This document shows, piece by piece, positions 12,017-24,861 of a DNA stretch of 64,000 nucleotides (position 1 is the first letter of the stretch; each line of letters begins with the position of its first letter). A program made the translations under genes and the position numbers. Under the pieces are notes generated by a model that was not told the origin of the DNA, ran no database searches, and saw only the letters and a program-made list of their open reading frames with translations. Source of the stretch: Struthidea cinerea (taxonomy: Eukaryota > Chordata > Aves > Passeriformes > Corcoracidae); the NCBI GenBank assembly GCA_013397865.1, contig VZTI01004400.1:1444223-1508222 (forward strand). Reading direction: 5' to 3'.

Positions 12017-12050
12017 CTCTCTCCTCTTTGCCACAGGTAGAGGTGAGTAC
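12017..12050 (+). other. Recursive-splice-like site or 6-nt microexon
   Basis: A polypyrimidine stretch ends in CCACAG at 12036. It is followed at once by GTAGAG (12037-12042) and then a consensus donor GTGAGTAC (12043-12050). A 3' splice site fused to a 5' splice site is the form of recursive splice sites in long introns; alternatively the six bases are a microexon. Motif evidence only. Confidence 0.25.
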
Positions 12051-14089
12051 AAAGTAATCCAGGGATGTATGGATCTGCACTGTTGTTGAGCCTCTATTTC
12101 TCTGCGGTGTTTTCATTCAGTGTGGTCCTGGAAGTGCTGGTGACACTTCAGTGGTTTTCTTCTTGGAAAATAGAATTTTAAAAATGCTTTGCAATTACTA
12201 AAACATAGCCTGTAGGTTGCTGTAAGATGAACTTACCGCTTAGCTGTGGCAAACACTGGCTCATGGCAAAACTTACTCTTCCCCCTGCAATCACCAAGTG
12301 ATTCTCTAAGCTTGGCATCCTTTGTTTCCATACTTGCTGGGTCTCTAGAGAGCACCAGATCAGAGGATTTCTATGTGTGAAAAGGATGAGACTTCCCACT
12401 GCAGCCTGATATCTGAGGATCAAATGAAGTTCACCACCCATTCTACTCTGTGTCCGCAGTAAATAATTGCAGAACATTTTAGACGTTAATCTAACCCCAT
12501 AATTTTTCTATAGGCCCTTAGTGGTGCTGAAGACACTCAGTCTTCAATAATTTTCAGTAAATACATGAAGTGAAGCTTAGTACATTATTTTGCTGATAGT
12601 TCAGGAAGAAGTGCAGAATCTACACTGCTGTCTCACAGCAAATTTTTATTTTGGAAAAACAGAACTGCTTTGTTGGGGCTGTGAGAAGAGCCGAGTGTAT
12701 ATCCTCACCAGTGTTCTAAATAATGGATCTGATTTTGTTAAAAGCACTTGTGGGGTCAGTTACTGCTGCTCAGCTGCTGAGCAGTAATTGTTACATTCCA
12801 GTGATATGTTTGTTGTTTGCTATGATATCCATATGGTGGAGTAAAAAGTTATGGTTCTGGATTTGAAATGTAATAAAATAGAGCTAGTAAGAAGCTAATT
12901 TCTTTTTCCACAGAGCTACTTTTCATGGTACGTTTGAAGTTTTAAGGACCATATTGAAGTATAATTAAGTAAAGCTTTTTGGGGAAAAAATGAAATCGAG
13001 AACAAATAACTCTCTGTGCCAATAATCAAAGACATTTTTTTGAAACCAAATTTCACCAACAGAAATTAATGTATAAATGTTTCTGTTGTAATATGACAGT
13101 AGACCATAGACTTCGGTGTAATACGTATGAAATATATTGAACCACTTGCAGTCATAGTTTGAATTCACCAAATAACCAGTTAAAAGGAGAAAAACAGTAT
13201 CATGTTGTAGCATTAAAATTAGCAAGTCCGTTCTTCTTTTTCCTGAGGATATGCATACATTAGTGTAATGTCGGAATTACTTTAATTCCACCCTCATTGT
13301 GTGGGAAAAGTTTAAAGAGTTTGAAGAATCCCTTTAGTTCAGATGAAGGCAATCTCTGAGATACCTGCTGACTGATTTCTGAAAAGCAGTGCTCTAGGGA
13401 GTAGCAACCTTCTATTAGTTAGTGTCTCCTGTTTTAATAAATAATGGTGACATATTAGCACATTTTGTCACAACTTGGGTATAATATGGAAGATGAAACA
13501 CCAGAAGGAGAAGACAGGAATTTGGAGAAAACATCAGCAAGTCATTTTCACATGCCTGATTTGGAGCGGTAACTACATTTATGAAGTTGTGGAAAGAAGG
13601 ATATTTCAATGCAATGCTAATTTAATTTTATAAATACAGGATTGTTGTATCATGAAACCAAAATCTATTTTTATATATTTGTCATTCCAATAACATTGGA
13701 AAAATTGTTGACCTTAAAGTATATACACTTGTTGAAACTTAGCAGCCTGTGGGTTTAATTGCAATTCCATTCACTTAGTAACTGAAGATTTTTTAACATA
13801 GTGTATAGAATGAGAATCTCATGTATTTTGTGCATTATGCATTATGTGCCTTTTCCTGACAATGTGGATGTAAGCTCTGCAATGATGACTTTTTCTTGTC
13901 TCTACAAGCACATTTAAATTTTGGAGGAAGATGAGGATTTGGGGCCTTGGTCTCAAGGAACAGATTCAGTCTTGTCTGCAACCTAAGTGCAATTTTTCAG
14001 CTGATGATTTTGAGCTAAGGAGTGACCTGATGTTCACTGAGTACCACTGACTGTTGGTACTGCATCAGTCACCTGCATCAGTGACTCAG

Positions 14090-14420
14090 GATCTATGTCA
14101 GTACTGTCGCTGTCATGTCTGAGAAGGGTCAAGAAAACGACATAGAGTCCAGGCTTATGAACAAGTGGAAGTGCTTTAATAATTTTCTGACTACTATATA
14201 GGATAGATCGCAAAAGTGTGTTGAATGGCAATAGGTAATTGGTTCCTCGGCCATCCACCCTTTGAGAGGATTGGCCAAGTTTTAAGATACCTATTCCAAA
14301 ATATGTTCAAAGTCAAAGCCATAACAATCTTGCAAAACAGCTTGCGAGTGCAAGAAGTTTATGAAACTGTGACCTTGTTTAAAATAGTTTACATAGGAAA
14401 GACAGTCTTCTCACAGAATA
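14090..14420 (-). mobile_element. Possible old LTR, minus strand
   Basis: Read on the minus strand, the order is CCAAT (14270-14274), a second CCAAT (14238-14242), CTATATAG as a TATA element (14194-14201), ATTAAA as a poly(A) signal (14175-14180), then a U5-like tail. This order and spacing match a retroviral LTR. Ends and duplications could not be found and no internal region adjoins. The 157-codon open frame across 14225-14698 runs through this block, an A-run and CR1 sequence, so it is taken as a chance frame. Confidence 0.4.
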
Positions 14421-14523
14421 TTGAGCAAAGGCTGAAGAATTTCTCCGCTTCTAGCTTTTTAGCACCTACACAGTACCATAAGTTTTGGTTAGAACAGTTC
14501 ATTCAACATCAAGATTATCACTT

Positions 14524-14541
14524 AAAAAAAAAAAAAAAAAA
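14524..14541. repeat. A18 homopolymer
   Basis: Eighteen consecutive A residues about 85 bp before the CR1 end. No retroposed gene precedes it. Confidence 0.9.
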
Positions 14542-14624
14542 GACTGCTGAAGCACAGCTGTGCAAAAAGATCTTCATGCTCTGGACAAAGTCACCAGAAT
14601 ATGTCAATGCAAGTGTTCTGCTTT

Positions 14625-14905
14625 TCATAGAATCGTGGAATCACAGAACTATAGAACAGTATGCGTTGGAAGGGACCTTTAAAGATCATCTAGTCTAACC
14701 CCCTCTTCCATGGGGAGGTACATCCTTCACTAGAACAGGTTGCTTAAAGCTCTGTCCCACCTGGCATCGAACACTTCCAGGGATGGGGCATCCACAGCTT
14801 CTCTGGGCAACCTGTCCCAGTGCCTCACCACCCCCATCATCAAAGTATTTCTTCCTTACTTCCAGTCGAAATTTACCTTGTTTCCATCACTTCCTTTGTA
14901 ACTAC
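14625..14905 (-). mobile_element. CR1 LINE 3' fragment
   Basis: The plus strand opens with four near-copies of the reverse-complemented CR1 octamer (TCATAGAA, TCGTGGAA, TCACAGAA, CTATAGAA). It continues with GTTGGAAGGGACCTTTAAAG, then GGGATGGGGCATCCACAGC and CAGTGCCTCACCAC. The element is on the minus strand, with its 3' end at 14625 and a 5' truncation near 14905. It is closer to the avian CR1 consensus as I know it than the copy at 445-852, hence probably younger. Confidence 0.95.
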
Positions 14906-16900
14906 AGGATTTGGTACAAAGTATCTTTTTAAACTCGAAGTATTACGCCTTGCAATGTAATGTTTCACTATACTCTAAAATACTCTCAAAAACTCTCCGT
15001 AAGATTGGCTATCAATAGTAATGAGTGCCATGATATTACATGCCTAGGGGAAGAGCTGTTAGTTTAAAAACACAATGGCAAAGATGTAAAACCAGTGTGT
15101 CAGAGTAACTTATAAAAAATAAGTTTCACTTAATGAACTTCTCTACTTCTGGAGCTGACACTTTAGTGTTAGTGATATACTAATTCTGTAGACACACAGC
15201 AGAGAATTTAAATGACATGATATAAGCTACTAACGTTTCAAACCAAACAACAGGTCTGTACATTTGACTGGAGAAGTTTGACTAAATATTTTTTGGAAAC
15301 CTTGAAAACCAAAGATGATGGTAGTTTTGCCTTTAGGTAAAGGCATCACTGATGTAACTGAATGATTTCTTACCTGTTTGCATATGGCATCACTTTCCTA
15401 CTGGGTTGCCATAATCAAATTACACAATAATGGAATAGTCAAGCTTTCACTGGCACTCTCTTATATTTCAGACCTTTACCTGAGGACATGAGGGTGTGTT
15501 TCAGTCCTTCTAAGAAGATGGAGCCACTGTTGGAGTCAGAAGCCAGATTTCCATCAGTGATGCTAACAGTGATTTAATATGTATCTGTGTATTTATGGCA
15601 GGGGTTACTACCTATCCTTGAGGAAGTATGTAGGTATGAGGTTATCAGTCGCTATCTTTAGACCTTAAAGGTTCACCCTAGAGGGGAAACCTTGAAGGCT
15701 GAACAGGGCTAAATACTGGATCCCGCCAGAAATTGTTTTCTTCTGAGTCACAGTCACTTCGAGCTTCGAGCTTCTTGGCAGCTGCTGACTTTGCAAATAG
15801 CTGGACTGGCTGGGAATGTTAAAATACCATCTCTTAATTCATTACCCATCTTGCTGCTGAAGAGTATCACCCTGGTAAATCTTGTAATGGAAATAAGCGT
15901 GCTTACTTTATCCACCGCAGGCCCATCTAGAAGGTTTGATTAGAACAGCTGATAACCTGCAGACTGGACTGATATGTGTGATGAAGGGCTCCGAAGGTCT
16001 CTTTTGTTAGTGGGGCTCTGCCAGTAGTGATCTGCACCTGATGGACTATGAGGAACAAGCAGAAGTGGTAGCAACTTCATCCTACACAGCTAGATCTGAA
16101 AGGATACATGCATGCAGAAGAGCTTGTTCTTTCTCAGAGTGGTACTGCTTCAATTTGTGTCGGTATGGGAGAACAAACACAACTTCACCTTCTCCAAACA
16201 CAATTATTACTAGTACAATGTTGTATTTTAACTATAAGCTGTGCCAGTGTAATGCCAGATTGGTATCTCTGTGCCTCCTAATAGTTTTGCTTGAAACATC
16301 ACACCCTTTACTGAAATCTTTAGGTGTCTGCAGAAACAAAAAAAAGTTATATAGGTGAGGATTTTTGTGGTTTCTCAGTAATGTTGCTCTAGACAGGTAA
16401 ATAATTTAAAATGTTCAGTCGAGGGTTTTTTTAATAGTGTAGACTGCTCATAATAAATGTTTTAGAATAAACAGGACAGGTATTTGTTTTTACTTGTTGA
16501 GTACAAATATTTAAGAAGTGTCTTAATCCTTGGTTGACTGTGTGTTGGTTTTGTTTTGAAATTTGTGAAGAGAGACTCAGAGAAGGAAGTGAGAAGTGTT
16601 CACCTTGAATTAGTTGTAATCTCCAATGCACTTGTTGCAACATCTGTGGAAGGAGCCTGTGGGGAACATGAATATTCTGAAAAGGAAAGCTTCATACCTA
16701 CTTAAAGAAAATTGCATATATATTTACTTGTTTAACTCAGCAAATGGAGTGGCCTTGGCACATCAAGGCTCTTGACTTGGAGAATGGTGTACCTCAGAAT
16801 GACTGTAGTTTACAGACTATTTTTCTTATTTCTGCATACTGTTGGATTCATTAATACATATATATTTTTTTCTTTTCAAAATACATTGCAAAACCATAAT

Positions 16901-16932
16901 GACATATATATAAATATACATATATATACTGT
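16901..16932. repeat. AT microsatellite
   Basis: Alternating TA units with small interruptions (ATATATATAAATATACATATATATAC-like). Low complexity. Confidence 0.8.
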
Positions 16933-19900
16933 ATAACGCTTGCAGAAAAGATTATATCTCATCGAGATAGAAGGGGATTTTCAGAATAATTTTAATATAA
17001 AGAGACTCTTTTGAATCACAAAGTCTTGTTTCAAAGGCAAATGTATTAGTACAATGAAAACTGTTGATGTCTCTGTGTCACATATTTAAACTTATTCTTC
17101 AGCTATAAACGAAAGTTTATAAAGGTAGCAAACAACAAAACAAAGAAAAAACTGTATAATATTTATCAGGTAAGGAAAAAGGACAAGTACTATGATGACA
17201 AGATTAGTGTGGCTTGATGTAGATAGGGTTTATGGTTGCTCTGTGCAAGCTGAAGGGGATTTTGAAGCAATGAGGGGCTACCAGCAGGTGTAGTTTTTAT
17301 TTGTGATGATGGGTCTGGTAAGTAAAAAAAAATACACGCATAGCATAGTTTCTCTGATGTTAACTGTGCTGTGCTTGTTTGCAGCTAGAGATTGTCCTGC
17401 ACTTCTGATTACAACAATCATATCATCTGGATAAAACAAATTATATACATGTTTCTCCCCAGTTTTTACAACACCAGATGCAACTGCTTCTGCTTCTCCA
17501 CTCTCTACTGTTGTTTACACTGACAAACAGTCCTGTTATGAGTGGTATCTCCAGAGCAGTAGTGATAGGACTCCTCTGCTGTGCTATGGAAAGAGGCTGT
17601 TTTAAGGGTGTTCAGGACCTCCAGTGGAGTAGTTTTCAACAATGACGTTCTTTGAAATTATTGACAATTCACACAATGTAGGGCAAGTACTTCACATTGT
17701 TCTTGCTTCTTGGTGACAGTTTTCCTGTGTCTGCAAAGAAATGTCCTGGTGAATACAGGAAAAGGCAGAAAGGTGAATATAACAGTGCCAAACACAGGAA
17801 AAGGATAGGAAACTCTATCTGTTAAGAAAAGCTAAAGCTTTTTGATGTTTCTAACCTCGTTCAATGATTTATCTTCTCAATACATAGTTTGTCCCTAGTG
17901 TTCCTAGTTTGTTAAGTTTCTAATGTGTCCCTGATCATATTTTAAGAGTACTAGGGCAAAATTTCTAATGAGTGAGGAAGTGTAGTAGACAGCAAGTCTA
18001 ATCTTGGGTATGATGGTAATTCTCAGAGAAGTAGTGAAACAAATTCTAATGCTAACTTGAGGAGCAGCTTTGCTTTGTTCTGCTTCTAAACAGGATATAC
18101 TTGGAGATATGGTCAAGGTCAGATTTAAGTGTTGTATTGACCAAGAAGACATTAGAAGGTGGTACGTTCTCCTTCTGCACATCCAGGAGGGAGTTTTAGA
18201 AAGTTAGTTCTTTTAGAGATGTTAATGACATGTATTACGGAATTTGTAAAACTGTGAAACAGGCATCGAACTTACATCTAAATTTGATGGTAGCTGTTGC
18301 ACAAAAGATATAACCTGTAGTATCCCCATCTCAAAAAATACCCAAAATGAACATCAAAGATCCTATATATCCTGTCAGACAACTCACACAGCATTTGTAA
18401 TTCCATAATCACATTTTTTCTTTTGATGAGCGAATCTATGTAGAGTCCCCATATTGGTTGCAGTACAGAAATGGGTGGAAAATACAGCATCATGAGGTAG
18501 GAAGAAATACAACCTTTATGGGAGTAGTTTTTGGGCTTGTCCATAAGTGAAGGCTGGGTTGAGAGCAGAGGTTAGAGAAATACCAACTGTGAGATGTACC
18601 CTCAAGCCTGAGTACCATCTGCTGAATGGCGCTGCATTTCTGTGACTTACCTGTGTCGCAACTACTGGCTGATCCCAATTTGTAGAAACACTTCTTCTAT
18701 CCAAAAACCACAATGAATGTGTCTGGGAAAGGCATCTTTTCTCTTTTGGTACTTGGAAGGAATATCCATGATTAAGAGCAGTTTCTTAGGTAATGATCCA
18801 GGCATTGCGGAAACCACAGTGTGGTTTCAAGCACAGAACATCCTGGTCACTCCTTCCATGAGGAAGCAGACTGGTAAGAGAAGGCAGGACAGACATCTGT
18901 AGCAACATTGTTTGGTGTGAGCTCCTCTTGGTTAAAGGACAGTCACCTAGTCAGGCATGCTGCATAGTCAGCAGCGGGGGAACACCACCACTTTAGTTTC
19001 AAGTGTCCTCTTGTAAATGACAGGAGACTTGCAGGTGTCAAAAATCCATCATTCTCTTTCTTAACCACAGAAATCTTACGCAAGAAGAAATCAGGCAATC
19101 TAGTGGCAATAAAACTAAGTAGGGAAAATGTTGGGCAATACCTGTTGACATAAGTATCTCTAGACAGCCTGTATGTGACTGCCTTCAACTGAAGTATGTA
19201 AACTTTACTGAGCTGTGGTGTGCTGCCAAGGCTAAGGTTAGTCATGCTGGAAGTGTAGCCAAAGGTCTCATGAAGGAAGCCCACGTCTGTGACAATTGAT
19301 ACCCAAAAGAACTGAAAAGGCAGAGTTTTTCTCTAGGTAGGGATGCCCACATCATCAGGGTGATCATCAAGCTGAGCATTGGTGTGGCTCTGGAACCTGC
19401 TGCTCCTCAGAAGAGCCAGAGCCTTGATGGAGGAGGGGAATCCTGGTAAGGGCGTGCACATGCTGGAGCTTTGAATCTGTAGAGGGATAGCAGGCAGAAG
19501 GGGTCTGAAAAAACTGCCAGGAGTAGGAGAACATGAGGAAAAGTGGTTTAGGTTGGTAGTTGCCAAGGTTTGATGGATGGATGCTTGTTAGCCTCATTCT
19601 TTCTCTGGTACCACCACTGGGCTGTCTCATCAAACCATTGAAAGAGACACTGTTGAAAACAGCATTTTCACAGACTTTTGTAGACCAGCCTTAGAGCATT
19701 TAGCCTGGCCTGCTGCACCATACTTTGGGAATGCCTTCTAAAGGGAATTCTAGCCTACTTATTGTAATAAAGTTCTTAATTCATTGTCAGGAGACTGAAA
19801 CTCTTTTGGGGATTCTGCACTATTGTCATTTGACATGGTGGCTGTCGGGGATTGTGGATGGTTTAGAGGCTTATGGGGGGTATTGGCCTATCACAGATTC

Positions 19901-22900
19901 CCTGGAAGCTGCTGTGTGCCATGGGGGGCCTTGGAGTCTATTCTGTCTTGCAGAAGGAGCATGCTCTACCACCCCCAAGGAACAATAACTTTCAGACAAA
20001 GAACATTTTTTCCAGATCTCTTTTGCAAACATGGAGCTGAGTGTAGAACCCTTTCTGAGCTGAGAGGTAGCTGCAGAATTTTGTGCATCTGCGCAACCAT
20101 GAAGCCAGGATGAATATTGGGCAGAAGCTTCTTTGGAGGGTGATGTTTTGGGACTAAGTGCAGATGGTTCTTGTTGCTCTAAAATCAGAAGAGCTTCAGA
20201 ACCCTAGATGGAAGGTTTTCCATCCTTGTTATTAAAAGCAGATCCACTGAATTACAGAGTAAATGCTAAAACACCTAGAAAAGCAAAATGGAGTGCTCTG
20301 AAGCCATAGGAGGAAGTCTGATTACTGAGTAAATAAGCTACTTTTGATGGAATTCCAGGACAGCTAGTGCATCACCAAGATAAACTGTGGATCTAGACCA
20401 GGTGTGGCATGTGTGGGACAAAGACACAGACACATCCTCTCAAGCAGTATCTTTTTAGGGGATGAGACAGAATAAGCAGACACACTAGCCCACCACTACC
20501 AAAGAGATGAGATCTTTCTTTCTTTTTCCATCATATACTTGGTGCTTTCTCTGACACTTGTATTTCTCCAGGAACTGATTTAATTCACTTAAATGGAAGA
20601 CCATTTGTGCCATCTATGTTGCAGGTAGCCTTCTGAAATTTCAGCCATAAAATGTGACAGTGGACTATGGTGACTTTCAGAAGGGGAGGAGAAAGACAAG
20701 GGCTGGGACACAGAAAGAGAAGGAAGAAAAGAAGAAAAGGGCAGACAGACTTCATACTTTCAGCTGCAAGGAGACATTTATTGTCTTTATCTACCCATTG
20801 AACTTATACTGTGGCTTTATGCCACTTAAAACAATTTTTCCAATTAAAATTGAAGTTTTCCTTACTAATTTTTGCAAATGCTATTTTCTCCCTCTTTTTT
20901 TCACTTGCATGAGGAACTGACAGACAAACTGCATTTTTAGCTTTTCACATGCCTGAATTTTTCTGAACTTGCTGAATTCCATGACCTAGATGTTGGTCGT
21001 CTCTTGTTTCAGGAGGTATGTTCCATGCCTTCTGTAGTTTTTTTTCACATGAATCATTTAACATCTAACACAATCTCCAGCTAAGGGAAAAATAGATAAG
21101 TAGAAGTCAAACAGCAACAAAATACTGAATGTCAAGCATATGGAACTCCGATTTAAAATGTGGAGTAAGCTTCACTGCTTTACCCAGTGCTTTGTTCCTG
21201 TGGACATTCAGATTAGAGCAAGAAGAGATGGGCCATAAATACAACGGTCTTTAGAAGCAATGACTAATAGGGAAAGGTAGGTCAAATATCAACCAACAAT
21301 TTTAGCCTCAGTCTCATGAGTATTATACACTAATAGCTAAATATAGGATCATTCTCCTAAATTCAGACAAAACAATTAAGGACAGAGAGAATTTTATGTG
21401 ATTCAGAGCCCACTAGGAAGAGCAAAGTCAAGTCATGTATTTTCATAAGTCTGAATTCTTGTTTTCAGTGAACAAACTGACTTGAATGACTGACAACTTC
21501 AACACTCAGTTGGCCAGAATAAACCTGGCCCTTTCACTGATGACTGTCAACTTTTCTTTACCACTGAAGATCCTTCTCTCTGTAATAGAAGCTAGGGAAA
21601 AACTAGGTTTTACATTTGGAAGTATTTAGGTACTTTGTTCTTTTAAAGATTGTACTAGTCGAATAAAAATAAAATGCAACAGCAATTAGACCTCCTTTTA
21701 GCAGTGCGAGTAGTACCCTTTTTAGTGGTATAAGCATTAGCAATTCAAGGATCCTACATTTAGACTTCAGAATATTTAATATATATATATCAGGGAGTGG
21801 TTCTCTCTGTCATGACATTAAGTAAAAAAAGAGAGATTAAAAAAAAAGTGTTCAAAATAACGTATCTTTGCAGCCAGCTCAAACCTTTGGCCGTGCACCT
21901 TTGTCTTGGCCGTAGGTAATGTTTTACATACAACTTTGATGCAGGTATTTCAGGGTTCCTTTTTGCCCTACGTGCCAACTCAGAACTATGCTTGCTCTTT
22001 GGATGGGACCACACTCTGGAGTTTTTGTCTGTAAATTGTTGTTACTTACAGTGGCAGCTGGCTGCAAGAAGGGATGAGGGGCAGGCAGACCCCCTGGCAG
22101 GGAAGGGGCTGGAACACTTGGACTTGGGGGCAGTGAATGTGTGCCCTGCAGAGTCCAAGACCCTCGTATCAGGAACAGGGGAACAAAGATGGGGTCTCAT
22201 AGAACAATAATTGGAGATGAAGAATGGGAAAGGCGGGTTTAAGGTGCACATGGGAAATGAGGAGCAGGAGCATGAGAAAAAGGGGGGAATGAAAATGTGA
22301 TGTGTTACAGCAGTTATACTGCTTTAGTCTGTCAGTGTGGTGTGACAGAGAATGACTGGGATCCACATTTCTGCCGTTCCTTACACATTCTTGTCATATT
22401 GGCTGGTTTGCAGGCATATATCAGAGAATTCATTTAAATTTTTTATTTATGTCTGAAATCTGCTCTAGAGGAATTTGTAGGTCCTTTACCATGGATGTTT
22501 TTATCCTTTCTCTTCGTAAAAGCAAAGACCAACCCACAAACTTTCATATTTCTTTACTAATTTTATATTGAGATGTTTATTACACCTTTCTTGCCTGGAG
22601 AAAATCCCATTTGTCTCAAGCACACAGTAGTTTCTTCTGTTTCCTGTGAAAAGCTGTTCTTCTCAGTAGGCTGTGCCTCAAACATACTTGCTCTGAAAGG
22701 CAGGCTCAACAAAAGCCATGCAGTTTGCTCGATCCTATCTGCTTTAAGCAACTGTGCAGCAAGGGCTTCACGTAATACAAACAAACAGTGCATTCTAAAA
22801 CCTGAATATCTTTGGAAAGGTGTTAATGGAGAAGTGTAAATGAAAAGAAATCAAGTTGATGATATTTTTTAACCTACTTTTAAAGCTTACTTTAAACTTA

Positions 22901-24692
22901 AATGTTGAGTAAGTAGAATGGTTGGAAAGGGAGGGTGAGGAAAAGGATCTCTCGCTCTTTCTTTCTCTCTTTCCAGTTTGTTTACTCTGTCCATGTGCCA
23001 GCACAGTGTGGGTATTCAGTTTCGCTCTTTTCGTAAGGGTTTTATACAGACATGCACTGAGATTTTTAAATTTCTATGGTTATGGAATATGTTAGTGGGG
23101 GATGTGAAACCTGTTAAAAAAGCAGAGGTTCCATACTACAAAGCCACAGAAAATAGCCCATGGGATTTAAGGACAGATGTGGGATTTGCCCCATTTCAAA
23201 ACACCTTTAGATTGGTTGGATTTCACCCTGTTGTAATTGCTTTGAAGAGATAGTTGCCACAGATTATATGTCTATGGACTGCTCTAAGGGTGACCCCAGG
23301 GCATGATAAACTACTTTTGGCAGCTACTAGAAGCAAATTTACAACTTCTAGCTGCAGCAGCAGCATACTCCCCCTTATTGTCATGTATGCTGGGTAATAT
23401 ATGACAGGGGAACAGTGTAATGATTCTCTAGATATCTGATCAGTCGCAGGAAATAGCTGGCACACAGTCTTGCTAATCTTAAATCTGAGATTGGCTGCAT
23501 GGGAGAATTTTCTTGCTGCTTCTCTCCATGGTTATAATCTGGCCTTGAGTTTTTTTACTCTAGATAATATCTGATAAGAGATTAAGGACGAGATAAGATG
23601 CTGTTTTATATGAAATTTAAGAGGCCATTAACATTCCACTGAACTGTAAAATTGTCAAGCTAAAAACGGCTCTCCTGGTGTTCTGCACAGATGCAATAGC
23701 AAGTCACTGAGTCACAGGAAATGATTCAGTCAACATTTCTAAACTTTCAATGTGTGTTTTATGGAAGAAACTTGATGTAAATGTTTAGACAGTTACGGTT
23801 TTGGAGATAAATATTGCAATTTTATGTAGTTTGGGGTTTGACGTACCAGAATTGTGGTGCACAGTTGTCAATTTACTGAACAGCTAAAGCTGTTCAATCA
23901 TTGTACTCGATTCCAGTGTGGGATGTATTTTCTTTGGCTAATGGAACATGGTGTTATATTTGGGCATAACAGACTACACATCAGAATATCAAAGAAAAAT
24001 TATCTTTTAATGACCCGGGATTCCCTCTGCACTGCTGGAAGAGAACTTGCATGGGCCTCCTCACCATTCTCCTTAATTACTTTTCTCCTCATCCTGTAAA
24101 TACAGTGCTTCAGTGATATGACGTCTCATGGCAGGTTATCCTCTGCCCTAAATGATCTCACTGGGTTAAACTGCTTTAGAAGGTTAAGTTAAAATATTTC
24201 CTTGCTTCTCATTTTAATTTCATTAGTTACAACAGACAGAGTGCTGACAATGCAAAATTCACTCTTTCTTATGTTAGTTGCTTGTAGTTAAAATTGTTCT
24301 TGTATTTTTCAAATAATTTTTTTCAGTAGGATTTTTTAAGTGTAAGTACATGGACATGCAGTGTGCTATGCTTCCAGGACATTAAATCAGTATTATCGTT
24401 CCTGTACAGAACTCTTATCCTTAGGTATACTTCTGTGAATGTGAAGCAGCACTAATAAAGCCAATATAGATTCTCTGTATTTATACTGATTTAACTGAGA
24501 CCAATTCAGGCCTAAATATTATTTCTCACTGTTGAAATGTAAGCAGTGAGGTAAGAATTTAAGCGTATCTCTTACTTCTTAACATGAAGTATCCAGTGGC
24601 AGGACTGTTGAAGAAGACTTGCTAGCACCAGCACAACAGACAAATTCTGGCTTCAACCATGTAATTTCCATGTGCCTAACTTGTCTGTACAG

Positions 24693-24722
24693 GAAAATAA
24701 TCCCAGGAGACAGCTCCTGCAG
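24693..24722 (+). other. Candidate 30-nt microexon
   Basis: Bounded by CTTGTCTGTACAG at 24692 and by CTGCAG|GTGAGCAAG at 24723. Thirty bases is a multiple of three and two frames are open. No neighbouring exon is recognised, so this may be chance. Confidence 0.15.
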
Positions 24723-24861
24723 GTGAGCAAGCATCTGCTGGTGTGTGGGAATCAGTATTTGGACCTGAGACAGTGGAAGAACAGGGTGTCGAATATTTCT
24801 GGCTGTAACACATGAGGACAGATGTGTCAAGACCAGTAACGTCTTTATGGTTCTAGATTTC

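Larger units (their letters stand above)
6321..14089. other. Unique non-coding stretch with scattered splice-like signals
   Basis: No gene was recognised. The segment 6610-6890 faintly resembles old amniote interspersed repeats and is listed separately. A candidate non-coding exon lies at 10265-10380 and a recursive-splice-like site at 12017-12050. A short pyrimidine microsatellite is at 10829-10872. Otherwise the sequence is AT-rich with only short frames. Confidence 0.6.
14906..24861. other. Unique non-coding stretch
   Basis: About 10 kb without a recognisable gene or clear repeat apart from an AT microsatellite near 16.9 kb. GC-richer patches occur around 19.7-20.1 kb and 22.05-22.2 kb but hold no known motif. 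A 30-nt candidate microexon is at 24693-24722 on the plus strand. A consensus donor on the minus strand lies at 18650. Open frames are all under 120 codons. Confidence 0.6.

Noticed and set aside
14225..14698. 157-codon plus-strand frame
   Set aside because: It crosses an LTR-like block, an A18 run (poly-lysine) and CR1 sequence; no domain is seen.
18651..18696. Minus-strand 46-bp block before CAG|GTAAGTCAC
   Set aside because: The donor is good but the acceptor (TTTTTGGATAG) is weak and no partner exon is seen.
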